Positions 1-7,849 of a DNA stretch of 64,000 nt are shown here, piece by piece (within the stretch, counting starts at the first letter, position 1; the number at the start of each line of letters is the position of its first letter). The stretch is from Crocinitomicaceae bacterium (GTDB lineage: Bacteria; Bacteroidota; Bacteroidia; Flavobacteriales_D; Sanyastnellaceae), in the NCBI GenBank assembly GCA_002700285.1, contig PACT01000022.1, positions 1-64,000 of the forward strand. Reading direction: 5' to 3'. The notes under the pieces were generated by a model, which was given only the letters and a program-made list of their open reading frames with translations, made no database searches and was not told the DNA's origin. The position numbers were made by a program, and so were the translations under genes.

Positions 1-1833
1 TCAGAAGCAGAACCCGTAAGACCGTTAGTGTCTAACCAGTAGAAGAACTCTTCTTGGTTGAGGTTACCATCACACTCAGCGATATAACCTGAAGCCTCTA
101 CATCCATAGTAGGTGCAGTCGTATCTACAACAATAATCGTCTGAGTTGCAGTAGAACTGTTGTTGCAGTCGTCAGTAGCGACCCAAGTACGAGTGTGAAC
201 ATATGAAGCCCCACAACCCTCAACAATTTCTTCTGAGTACACCACATTCACATCTGCAGCACAGTTGTCAATTACAATAGCATCAGCCAGTTCAATGTCG
301 TCTGAGCACTCAGCTGTGTAATCTGCAGGCGCAGTGATAACTGGTGCAGTCGTATCCACTAGATTTAGTATCTGTTCGAACATCGAAGTATTTCCACACT
401 CGTCAGTTGCGGTATAAATACGCAAGTACATGCCAACAGGCTTAACACATCCACCACTAAACTCCGTATCCATATAAACAATGGAGACGACATCGCCACA
501 TGCATCAACAGCATCAACATATATGTTGTCGTCTGGATACTCACTGCACTCTAACTCTAGGAATGGAAGTCCTGAAATCACTGGAGCAACATCATCAAAC
601 ACGGTGATGATCTGCTCAGCTGTAGAAGAATTTCCACAATCGTCAACGAAGGTGTACTCACGACGAACTTTGTAACAACCTGCTCCTTCAACGTCGAATT
701 CTTCAACATTGACCCAAGAAACAGCTACGTTAGAATCGCAGTTGTCAGATTCAGCATGTGAACCGTATTCAGCAGTCCCATCATAGTCTGCACACGCAAC
801 AGAATCATCTTCGGCAGAACCAACTGGAGCTGTAACATCAGTAACAGTAATGGTTTGGTCTAAAGACATCGCATTGTCACAACGGTCTGTCGCTGTCCAA
901 GTACGGGTTAATGTACGTGTTCCTTGGGTGTCCTCATCATCACCAGTACAGGTGTAAGTCCAATCACTGTCAACGTATGTGATGAAAATCATCTGAGAAC
1001 CCCAGCAATCTTCAGCGCCACAGTTGTCAGTAGCAGAAGCTTCTCCAGCAGCAGCTGGCGTAATGTCAGCGCTACAATCAGCAGCGTCAGCATCTACAAA
1101 GTAATCACCAGGAATGGTAAGCTCAGGTGCTGTAACGTCGTAAAGACTTACATACTGTTCTACTGTTTCAGATACGTTTCCGCAATCGTCCGTAGCAGTC
1201 CAAAAACGGATCATGCTGTATGGACAACCACCTGAAGCGCAAATACCCGTGACAGAGTAAGTAATCTCTCCACAGTTGTCTGACGCAGTAATTGGTAAGT
1301 ACAAAACACTGTTTTCATCACCATCTGTACACTCAACAGTTACGTTGGGCTCATATGCATCCCAAACTGGCGGGGTCGTATCTACAATCGAAATCGTTTG
1401 AGTCGCTGAAGTAGCGTTTCCACAAGCATCTGTAGCGGTAAACATACGTTCGATTGTATAGCAACCATTGCCCTCACCAGGAATAGTCGTCGTCACTACT
1501 GGAGATAATATCACCTCTCCACAGTTATCTATAGCAGTAGCCTCATCCATAGGGTGGTCATCTGAACACTCTGCGGTATAATCAGCTGGGGAAGTTAACA
1601 CAGGAGCTGTTACATCTTCAATCGTAATCGTCTGGCTGCAAGAATGCGTCCCACATGCGTCCGTTACAGTATATGTATTGGTGATTGTGCCGCCACACTC
1701 GTCTCCTACCAGTTCTCCCTGACTGCAGATAATTTCAGCGCCTGGAGGAACTGTGTTAGCATTAGCGACATTACAGTCAATTACATCTCCCAGACATTCT
1801 ACTGTTATATTGTCAGGACAGTTAATAACTGTG
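1..1833 (-). repeat. Tandem HYR-like (Ig-fold) repeats, eight units, last one cut
   Basis: Units of roughly 70-95 residues each start after a V.D.TAP linker and contain an early AEC or VEC, a central A.DNCG and a late TATD.CGN..QTI. The paired cysteines suggest one disulfide per unit. Units are diverged at protein level (for example TAECSDDHPMD against TAECSDDIELAD), so this is an old array, not a recent expansion. HYR-like repeats are a recognised adhesion-type module in Bacteroidota surface proteins; the role here is inferred. Confidence 0.8.
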
Positions 1834-3524
1834 GGGGAGTTCCCCTCGCAATCACAATCTCCGTCTGGAATCCCTGATCCGCCACAAACGCCGCACTCAT
1901 CGGGTACATTTCCGTCGCAGTCACACTCGCCGTCGGGGATACCCTCGCCACAAGGGCCACAGGCCCCGTCACAAGTCGTTCCGTCTCCGTTTGCAACGCC
2001 ACAGCAGTCTAGACAAGTGGAGTTATCTCCACCACAAACGCCACACGCGTCGAGTACGTTTCCGTCGCAGTCACAGCTACAAATTGCACATCCTTCAAGA
2101 GATAGAACCAAGTTTTTTTCTGGGTATCCAAGGTCGGTCAAAGAGACGGGATCTTGTACATCGCAATCCGCAGAAAGCAAATAGGTGGCCGCATCAGCAA
2201 AGTCTTCGTTTGATCCAAGCCATACGGTCGCGCCATTGTCTTGAGGTATTATGCCTATAGAAATAACTAAGTCTTCCGCTAATGTGTTCTCCGAAAGTTG
2301 AGCAATTAATGGAACATTAACGAAGCTGCCATTGTCAAGGGTTGATATCATGAGATTTCCGGATCCAACTAAATTTAGATCTTCCAAAGAACCATTCCAT
2401 TGCGAACCTCCCGAATGTTCGTATATAGACACCGAAAGTTCAGATTCTCCGTATAGATCCAATTCCCAAGGTCCTGTTGTAACTGATTGAATCGCAACAT
2501 TAACAGAATTAACAGTAAACATGGGCTCTCCTTGAAAATCCAACTCAAATGCTTGGAAATAAGTAGTGTTTTGCGTCTCATCATAAGTAGTATTAACACA
2601 CCCTATGAGGCCCCATCCAAAATCGAGAGATGAATTGTTTGTCAGTACAAGTGTTCCGGGAATTCCATCTCCACCACAAACACCACACTCATCGAGTACG
2701 TTTCCGTCGCAGTCACACTTGCCATCTGAGATACCCTCGCCACAAGGACCACAGGCTCCGTCACAAGTCGTTCCGTCGCCGTTTACAACGCCACAGCAAT
2801 CAAGACAAGTGGAGTTATCTCCACCACAAACGCCACAGGCGTCGAGTATGTTTCCGTCGCAGTCACAATATTCCTCATTGTCGCAGCCACAATCCACATC
2901 ACCACTACTATTGTCACCATAATGAGTAATTGAATCAGTCCCATTTCCCCCTTGTATCTGGTCATTTCCGCTGCCACCAATTAATACATCATCCCCTCCA
3001 TTACCTTGGATCTGATCATCTCCCGATCCGCCATAAATAGTATCATTACCACCATCGGCCCCTTGTAATTGATCAGCTCCGCCACCGCCCTCTATAAGAG
3101 TGGGGAATGTAATTGATCCCATTTGAACTTGATCATCACCACCACATACCACGACAACAATCGAATTTATATCGGACTTAGAAATGTAAATATCGTCTTG
3201 TGATTGTCCATCGAATTCATTTTGTATTTTCAAATTTGGATGGTCATCTGAGACCTGAATTACATCTGCTGAATTCGTGCCAAAGATGTATAAAACCCCT
3301 TCTGAAACCTCTACTTTACTTGACGACTCGGAATCTTCACACGAACAACCGTTACCTCCGGAAAGGAGGCTCGCTCCACCACTGGTGATGTCTATCGAAT
3401 GATTAAAGTCTGTAGGCGAATTGTCATCTCCATTGGCATGAACGCCTGAAATTGACATACAAAATGAAAACAGAAAAAGTGAGCGGGCTGCTAGTGTGCC
3501 CATAAATTTAATAAAAGTATTCAT
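1..3524 (-). CDS. Giant secreted mosaic protein: RTX-like, Cys-rich CGVCGG and HYR-like repeats (3' partial)
   Basis: An open frame runs from an ATG at 3522-3524 leftward past base 1, giving at least 1174 codons without a stop. It opens with a signal peptide (basic start, hydrophobic core, cut near Ala30). Residues 145-199 hold glycine/aspartate repeats of the haemolysin calcium-binding type. Two Cys-rich clusters (about 210-300 and 478-556) contain CDCDGNVLDACGVCGG-like units, separated by a Cys-poor beta-rich domain (about 300-478). From about residue 560 to the edge there are eight HYR-like units with the pattern TAP..(D/Y)TAEC..A.DNCG..TATD.CGN..QTI.V.D. This is a large calcium-binding adhesin or surface filament by family analogy. 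The C-terminus, where an export or sorting signal would lie, is outside the window, so the secretion route is unknown. Confidence 0.9.
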   Translation of the reverse strand, partial: MNTFIKFMGTLAARSLFLFSFCMSISGVHANGDDNSPTDFNHSIDITSGGASLLSGGNGCSCEDSESSSKVEVSEGVLYIFGTNSADVIQVSDDHPNLKIQNEFDGQSQDDIYISKSDINSIVVVVCGGDDQVQMGSITFPTLIEGGGGADQLQGADGGNDTIYGGSGDDQIQGNGGDDVLIGGSGNDQIQGGNGTDSITHYGDNSSGDVDCGCDNEEYCDCDGNILDACGVCGGDNSTCLDCCGVVNGDGTTCDGACGPCGEGISDGKCDCDGNVLDECGVCGGDGIPGTLVLTNNSSLDFGWGLIGCVNTTYDETQNTTYFQAFELDFQGEPMFTVNSVNVAIQSVTTGPWELDLYGESELSVSIYEHSGGSQWNGSLEDLNLVGSGNLMISTLDNGSFVNVPLIAQLSENTLAEDLVISIGIIPQDNGATVWLGSNEDFADAATYLLSADCDVQDPVSLTDLGYPEKNLVLSLEGCAICSCDCDGNVLDACGVCGGDNSTCLDCCGVANGDGTTCDGACGPCGEGIPDGECDCDGNVPDECGVCGGSGIPDGDCDCEGNSPTVINCPDNITVECLGDVIDCNVANANTVPPGAEIICSQGELVGDECGGTITNTYTVTDACGTHSCSQTITIEDVTAPVLTSPADYTAECSDDHPMDEATAIDNCGEVILSPVVTTTIPGEGNGCYTIERMFTATDACGNATSATQTISIVDTTPPVWDAYEPNVTVECTDGDENSVLYLPITASDNCGEITYSVTGICASGGCPYSMIRFWTATDDCGNVSETVEQYVSLYDVTAPELTIPGDYFVDADAADCSADITPAAAGEASATDNCGAEDCWGSQMIFITYVDSDWTYTCTGDDEDTQGTRTLTRTWTATDRCDNAMSLDQTITVTDVTAPVGSAEDDSVACADYDGTAEYGSHAESDNCDSNVAVSWVNVEEFDVEGAGCYKVRREYTFVDDCGNSSTAEQIITVFDDVAPVISGLPFLELECSEYPDDNIYVDAVDACGDVVSIVYMDTEFSGGCVKPVGMYLRIYTATDECGNTSMFEQILNLVDTTAPVITAPADYTAECSDDIELADAIVIDNCAADVNVVYSEEIVEGCGASYVHTRTWVATDDCNNSSTATQTIIVVDTTAPTMDVEASGYIAECDGNLNQEEFFYWLDTNGLTGSAS
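1882..2867 (-). repeat. 194-bp near-identical direct repeat (1882-2075 and 2674-2867)
   Basis: Bases 1882-2075 and 2674-2867 align without gaps over 194 positions with fewer than about 20 differences, at an offset of 792 bp. Each copy encodes the Cys-rich module with two CGVCGG units flanking a DCCGV.NGDGTTCDG.CGPCGEG core. The similarity at silent positions points to duplication or gene conversion more recent than the HYR array. The 598 bp between the copies encode a distinct Cys-poor domain. Confidence 0.85.
2928..3092 (-). repeat. RTX/haemolysin-type calcium-binding glycine-rich repeats
   Basis: Residues 145-199 of the giant protein read as successive GG.G.D.(L/I).G units: EGGGGADQLQG, GGNDTIYGG, GSGDDQIQGNGG, DDVLIGGSGNDQIQGG, NGTDSI. 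The spacing fits the nonapeptide beta-roll pattern GGxGxDxUx that binds calcium in RTX proteins. About five units are present, enough for a short roll. In Proteobacteria such rolls often go with type I secretion; no such exporter gene is visible in this window. Confidence 0.8.
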
Positions 3525-3605
3525 GTAAATAAGTTTGGTTGATTTTTGTTTGTACATCTTCTCTCTACTCGACTGACTTCAGCCTTATTAAGATTAATAA
3601 CCTCC

Positions 3606-3613
3606 CAAATATA
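3606..3613 (-). promoter_or_regulatory. Possible Bacteroidota -7 box (TATATTTG) for the giant secreted protein
   Basis: On the minus strand TATATTTG matches the TAnnTTTG -7 element exactly, about 82 nt upstream of the giant gene's ATG. I find no TTG at the usual 19-21 nt spacing, so support is only partial. Confidence 0.35.
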
Positions 3614-3750
3614 TCTTCATAGGTCGCGCTCGACTAAAACCAAAATTATTAATTATGTAAAAGTTTTAAACATATTTAAATCTTATGTTTATGTGTTGTA
3701 ACAGGTGGGTAACCAGTGTTTTATGTGCTGTAAACACGTCTGGTGAAAAA

Positions 3751-3780
3751 CAAAAAAACGCCCATTAAAACGGGCGTTTT
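3751..3780 (-). terminator. Rho-independent terminator after the lysyl-oxidase gene
   Basis: On the minus strand an 8-bp stem AAACGCCC/GGGCGTTT closes a short loop and runs into seven T residues. It lies about 20 nt past the stop codon at 3802, correctly oriented to end that transcript. Confidence 0.85.
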
Positions 3781-3801
3781 CACTAATTATTTTTTACGGT
3801 T

Positions 3802-6123
3802 TTAGCAAACTGTCCCAAAGGCCGAAAGAACGAGAAGTACGTCTGCAACATTCACTGCACCATCCTCATTTACATCATTTGTGCAATCTGATAGACAACC
3901 GAACTCACTTAAAACGGCGAGAATATCATTGACCGTGACAATTAAGTCTCCATCGAGGTCTCCAATACATCCATTGGAGGTTGATTCTTCAATACACGGA
4001 TTAAAAAGAGATGTCATCGAGGTCTGAAGCAGCTCATTGACAACATCAACCGCTTGAGAAATACATACCATTCCATTTGCCGATCCTAACCAATGAACAC
4101 GAAGAAGTGGGTTGTAAACCGTGCTTTTAGGTATAGAGGTGCCGTCGTAACTTAAAGAAAGCACATCTATTCCTCCAGGGACGTGAGAGGGGGTTCCTGT
4201 GTAAAGAAGAGGGTCTATCAAGCTTTCCGTTTGAGAGATTTGAATGCCATCGAACTCGAGGTGATATGCATAGATTCTATTGTCTGGATTGAGAACGTGA
4301 ACGTCAAAATATTGTAAATCCCAATCTACATTTGCGATGGTAAATTCAACATTATCAAACGGGTTTTCTACTGCCACAGATGGGAAGTCACAATGAGAGT
4401 GCACACCCGAACTGTCGGGATGAGCATGTGCGGAATTCCAGTACTGACAATCCGCTATAGTGGCCGCATCAACAAGGTTGATTAAGCCATCAACATTAAT
4501 GTCATTACAAGCTGTCAACGGGATATCTGACCCCAAAACGCCTTCTGTATACAATTGAGCGTCTGTCAAGTCTTGGTCAAAATCTGCGTCGACATCTCCC
4601 ATTAAGGTCGCGCCTCCACAATCACCAGCACAGTCAAATATGGTCGTGCCATATGGCTCCCCTGCACAATCTGTGAACACGGGGCAATCCGTGATAATGG
4701 CGACTTCATATCCAACACTTCTGTCAATTTCAATGCAAACAACTCCCCAATTGTTGTCGGTATTTGTTTCGTAATGGCCCAAAGCATCTGGTGCATAGTC
4801 CCAATTAACACGAACCACTAAACGATACTGTCCGTCAGGCACATCTGTCACGTCAATCCACTGGCAACTCAGTCCGCTAGAGTAAATGTCTCCGCAACCA
4901 GCTGAAATGCCCATCGTTGAACATCCATAAGTAGCCGTACCTCCATCACTACATTCTAAATCCATAACACAAAATCCATTTTTAAATCCCACAGGGATGA
5001 ACCCTCCATCCATATCAAATAAATCATACTTGGCATATCCATCATAATGCCAGTGATTGTGACAAGCGCCCCACTCAAACTGTGTAGATGCTTCCCCGCT
5101 TTGGCCTATATAGTAATCAAGGTCTCCTACGTTCTTAATATGTGTTGTGAATCTAATGATTTGCCTTTCCCCAAAGCCATTTAAACACCCCTCTTCAATA
5201 TAACAATCCGTTTCATTCACCTGCATTGTCGTTGCATATAGAGAGCTCGTTATCGCATCGGTGAGAATAACAAGGTCTGGCCCGTTACATAACGGGTCTC
5301 CTTCATAAATACAGGTGCCATTGTCTATTTCTGCAGAAGGGTTGTAATTGCATGCTGTCGCGTCCATGCATCCTTCGGGAGGTCCCACAAAAGAGAAAGC
5401 CCAGTCAAAAGCACCACAACTTTCGTCCAAAGATGACCAGCGTATCCAAATCTGTTCTCCTCCTACGAGCAAGGCCGTAATGGTCGCCTCATCACCACAG
5501 CCCCCTTCCATGTCATCGTAATAAATGCTTCCCTCATTGGTGTCGCCAAAGTTGTTCATATTACAATAGTCATATATGTAGAGTGTTGTATTGCAGGCTG
5601 CTCCACAAGAGCTAAATTCATACATCCCGTTAGCTGGAGGAATGAATGAGTACCAAAAATTATCTGAGGGCTGAGCTACAGTTCCATAATCTGCATCAGT
5701 CAATACCACCGCATCGTTGCAGGTTGTTCCTGGAGCGCAGTCAAACTGCACAACATCCTGATAGTTAAAGTCTCCACCCGCTGCTACTTCAACGCCATCA
5801 ATGAATAGCGTAAAATCACCATTGCCATAACCACAACAAATTCCATCTCCATAAGAATCGTCTATTACAAACTGTAAACAAGATGGGTCTCCTGTATTGG
5901 GGATACATGTTGACGCCGTATAGGTCGTGTTCTGTCCGGAATAGGGTCCTCCTGTTAAGAGGGTGCCACTTGCGTCGGACAACGACCAAGTTGTTTCCGC
6001 AGGATAGTTGTCGGTCAGAATTTGAACGATAACTTCAGACTCCCCATCAACACACTGACTTAGGACAGTAAATGTTGGGGCAAGATAAAGCAGAACTACA
6101 AGGGCAGAGAAATAGTTTTTCAT
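3802..6123 (-). CDS. Secreted lysyl oxidase-domain protein with dockerin-like repeats
   Basis: 773 residues with a signal peptide cut near residue 22. Domains in order: a beta-sandwich module (22-130) with the DSYGDGICCGYGNG signature of marine Bacteroidota exoproteins; a Cys-rich beta domain (about 130-248); a GCMDATACNYNPSAE module (251-272); a lysyl oxidase domain (about 282-466); a dockerin-like segment (about 507-566); a beta domain (about 585-715); and a complete two-loop dockerin-like tail (about 720-773). The lysyl oxidase domain has the copper motif W351..CHNHWH (H355, H357, H359), the quinone Lys in GFKNGFC (K381) and the quinone Tyr in GDIYSSG (Y414), followed by CQWIDVTDV, all alignable to human LOX. 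The domain family oxidises peptidyl lysine to allysine; the substrate here is unknown. Confidence 0.88.
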   Translation of the reverse strand: MKNYFSALVVLLYLAPTFTVLSQCVDGESEVIVQILTDNYPAETTWSLSDASGTLLTGGPYSGQNTTYTASTCIPNTGDPSCLQFVIDDSYGDGICCGYGNGDFTLFIDGVEVAAGGDFNYQDVVQFDCAPGTTCNDAVVLTDADYGTVAQPSDNFWYSFIPPANGMYEFSSCGAACNTTLYIYDYCNMNNFGDTNEGSIYYDDMEGGCGDEATITALLVGGEQIWIRWSSLDESCGAFDWAFSFVGPPEGCMDATACNYNPSAEIDNGTCIYEGDPLCNGPDLVILTDAITSSLYATTMQVNETDCYIEEGCLNGFGERQIIRFTTHIKNVGDLDYYIGQSGEASTQFEWGACHNHWHYDGYAKYDLFDMDGGFIPVGFKNGFCVMDLECSDGGTATYGCSTMGISAGCGDIYSSGLSCQWIDVTDVPDGQYRLVVRVNWDYAPDALGHYETNTDNNWGVVCIEIDRSVGYEVAIITDCPVFTDCAGEPYGTTIFDCAGDCGGATLMGDVDADFDQDLTDAQLYTEGVLGSDIPLTACNDINVDGLINLVDAATIADCQYWNSAHAHPDSSGVHSHCDFPSVAVENPFDNVEFTIANVDWDLQYFDVHVLNPDNRIYAYHLEFDGIQISQTESLIDPLLYTGTPSHVPGGIDVLSLSYDGTSIPKSTVYNPLLRVHWLGSANGMVCISQAVDVVNELLQTSMTSLFNPCIEESTSNGCIGDLDGDLIVTVNDILAVLSEFGCLSDCTNDVNEDGAVNVADVLLVLSAFGTVC

Positions 6124-6202
6124 GATGAAAATAGATCAGGGATTGAGATTTAGTCTTAAAAATAACGCACGAAAACCAAATTAGGTTGCCTCGAGTGTGA
6201 TC

Positions 6203-7597
6203 TTAACTACAAAACTGACCGAATGCTCCAAGTATTAACAAAAGATCTGTGACTGTTACCGCTCCGTCTGAATCAACGTCTTCTGGACAGAGTGAGGCAT
6301 AGATACAATTGTCTGATTCGACATTTGCCCAAGCGATATAATTGATGGCTGTTGAATCAAGGCATCCTGCAAAAAGACAAGTGCCGTCATCCAAATTTGC
6401 TGCGGCATCATAATTCGAGGCCCCAGGATATGTACATCCATCAACCGCGGTTGGCGGGACATAATTTAAATTGCGAAATTCTTTGATCTCATTTGGTCCG
6501 CTGCCGGGATAGCTTCCACCATTTAGCGCCATGTATAGTGCGCCCGTAACAGGGTTCACACAAACATCTCTCACGCGCTGATTAAAGGACGCAAAGTATT
6601 GGTCTTCAGAAAGAACAGCGGTCCCGCTGGAATTTAAGTGCATCACGCTAAGTCTTTCGTATTGACCTCCCAATCCCCCCAAAACCGAAAGCAGTATGCT
6701 GTTCTGCCACTCTGGAATCGCGGGGTGATCGTAATATTCCATGCCGTTTACAGCCACACAGGGTGTCCAAGTATAAATCGGTTCAACAACATTGTTTGCA
6801 TTACAGTAGGCGTTTTCACTCGATGTATTACAAAACCCCTCAACGTTTGGCCAACCGAAATTTCGGTTGGATTGAATCATATTTAATTCATCATTTGTGC
6901 TTTGACCGTGCTCCGAGCTATAGACGATTCCCCCAGGTCCCGCGCAAATCCCTTGTGGGTTTCTGTGACCGTAGCTGTAGACGTAACTGCCTGGAATGGG
7001 GTTGTCTGAAGGCACGGAGCCGTCCAGGTTTATTCTCAAGACTTTTCCGTTTAAAGAATTCATGTTCTGAGAAGATGCCCCTCCATCGCCTGTATCTCCT
7101 GTAGTCATAAGCAGCGTGTTGTCCGGAAGGACTAACAATCGACTTCCATTATGTATGCCTCCTGCTTGTAAGCTCAACAACTGCTGTTCGTTTACCAAGG
7201 CGGTTCCGTTCCAATCAAAAGAACTTAAGTACTCTGTACCGTTCCAGCTCGATCCCGAACAGTAAACGACATAAACCTTAGGTGTGTTCGCCCAATCTGG
7301 ATCCATTGCCATACCTAACATGCCGGGCTCTCCTGATCCACCATTCATGACTGCTTTTGACAGCACAACTGAGGAAGCGCCTGTTTCAGGATTGATTCGC
7401 GTGACTGTCCCTTGTCTACTTGTCACCCAAACATGATCGTCTGGGCCCCAAAGTACTTCCCACGGGAGGTTAATCCCTGAAATCAATGTTGATTCAGTGA
7501 GGGTTGTTGACCCCACCTGATATGTGGTTTGCCCGGCAAGATTTCCAAGCATCATAAAGCCGATAAACAAGTAAAGTAATCTGTTAATAAACGTCAT
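6203..7597 (-). CDS. Secreted glucose/sorbosone dehydrogenase-like beta-propeller with dockerin-like tail
   Basis: About 464 residues. I chose the ATG at 7595-7597, which gives a clean signal peptide (MTFINRLLYLFIGFMMLG..AGQ); another ATG 24 bases upstream also exists. The body carries the GSDH/PQQ-dependent sugar dehydrogenase hallmarks: GEPGMLGMAMDPDW, IHNGSRLLVLPDN, LLMTTGDTGDGG, GKVLRINLDG, YGHRNPQGI, SSEHGQSTNDELN and NRNFGWPNVEG. Two short 'GC.D..A.NY' modules follow (GASNYDAAANLDDGTC and a degenerate one), then a half-dockerin tail DVDSDGAVTVTDLLLILGAFGQFC. The family oxidises sugars with PQQ; substrate and cofactor use are not shown here. It lies 79 bp upstream of the lysyl oxidase gene on the same strand and may be cotranscribed with it. 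Confidence 0.85.
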   Translation of the reverse strand: MTFINRLLYLFIGFMMLGNLAGQTTYQVGSTTLTESTLISGINLPWEVLWGPDDHVWVTSRQGTVTRINPETGASSVVLSKAVMNGGSGEPGMLGMAMDPDWANTPKVYVVYCSGSSWNGTEYLSSFDWNGTALVNEQQLLSLQAGGIHNGSRLLVLPDNTLLMTTGDTGDGGASSQNMNSLNGKVLRINLDGSVPSDNPIPGSYVYSYGHRNPQGICAGPGGIVYSSEHGQSTNDELNMIQSNRNFGWPNVEGFCNTSSENAYCNANNVVEPIYTWTPCVAVNGMEYYDHPAIPEWQNSILLSVLGGLGGQYERLSVMHLNSSGTAVLSEDQYFASFNQRVRDVCVNPVTGALYMALNGGSYPGSGPNEIKEFRNLNYVPPTAVDGCTYPGASNYDAAANLDDGTCLFAGCLDSTAINYIAWANVESDNCIYASLCPEDVDSDGAVTVTDLLLILGAFGQFCS

Positions 7598-7849
7598 GTG
7601 TTCTATATAAATTGGCATCATTTAATGGCTCTAATATAGTCATAAATTTCATACTCGTCTGATAGACAAGCAACCAAACCCGAAAAGTCGCGTCTTTCTA
7701 ACGAGAGAAATCTCGAAGTTAAAGTGCTATCAAGCAATGCTTCATGACATCACAACATTCGATTTCTCCAAACTTAATAAATACAATTATTGTTTTTATT
7801 ATAATGTGTCTTTTTAAAATTATGTATCTATCAACCAAATCTTGTCATT

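Noticed and set aside
1882-2867. CRISPR-like spaced repeats
   Set aside because: Only two long copies exist, they are in a coding frame and there are no uniform short repeats or spacers.
1753-2922. Plus-strand ORFs over the Cys-rich repeats (1753-2184, 1991-2260, 2605-2922) rich in Pro, Ser and His
   Set aside because: They are antisense shadows of the CGVCGG repeats; their own repetition follows from the 194-bp duplication in the real minus-strand gene.
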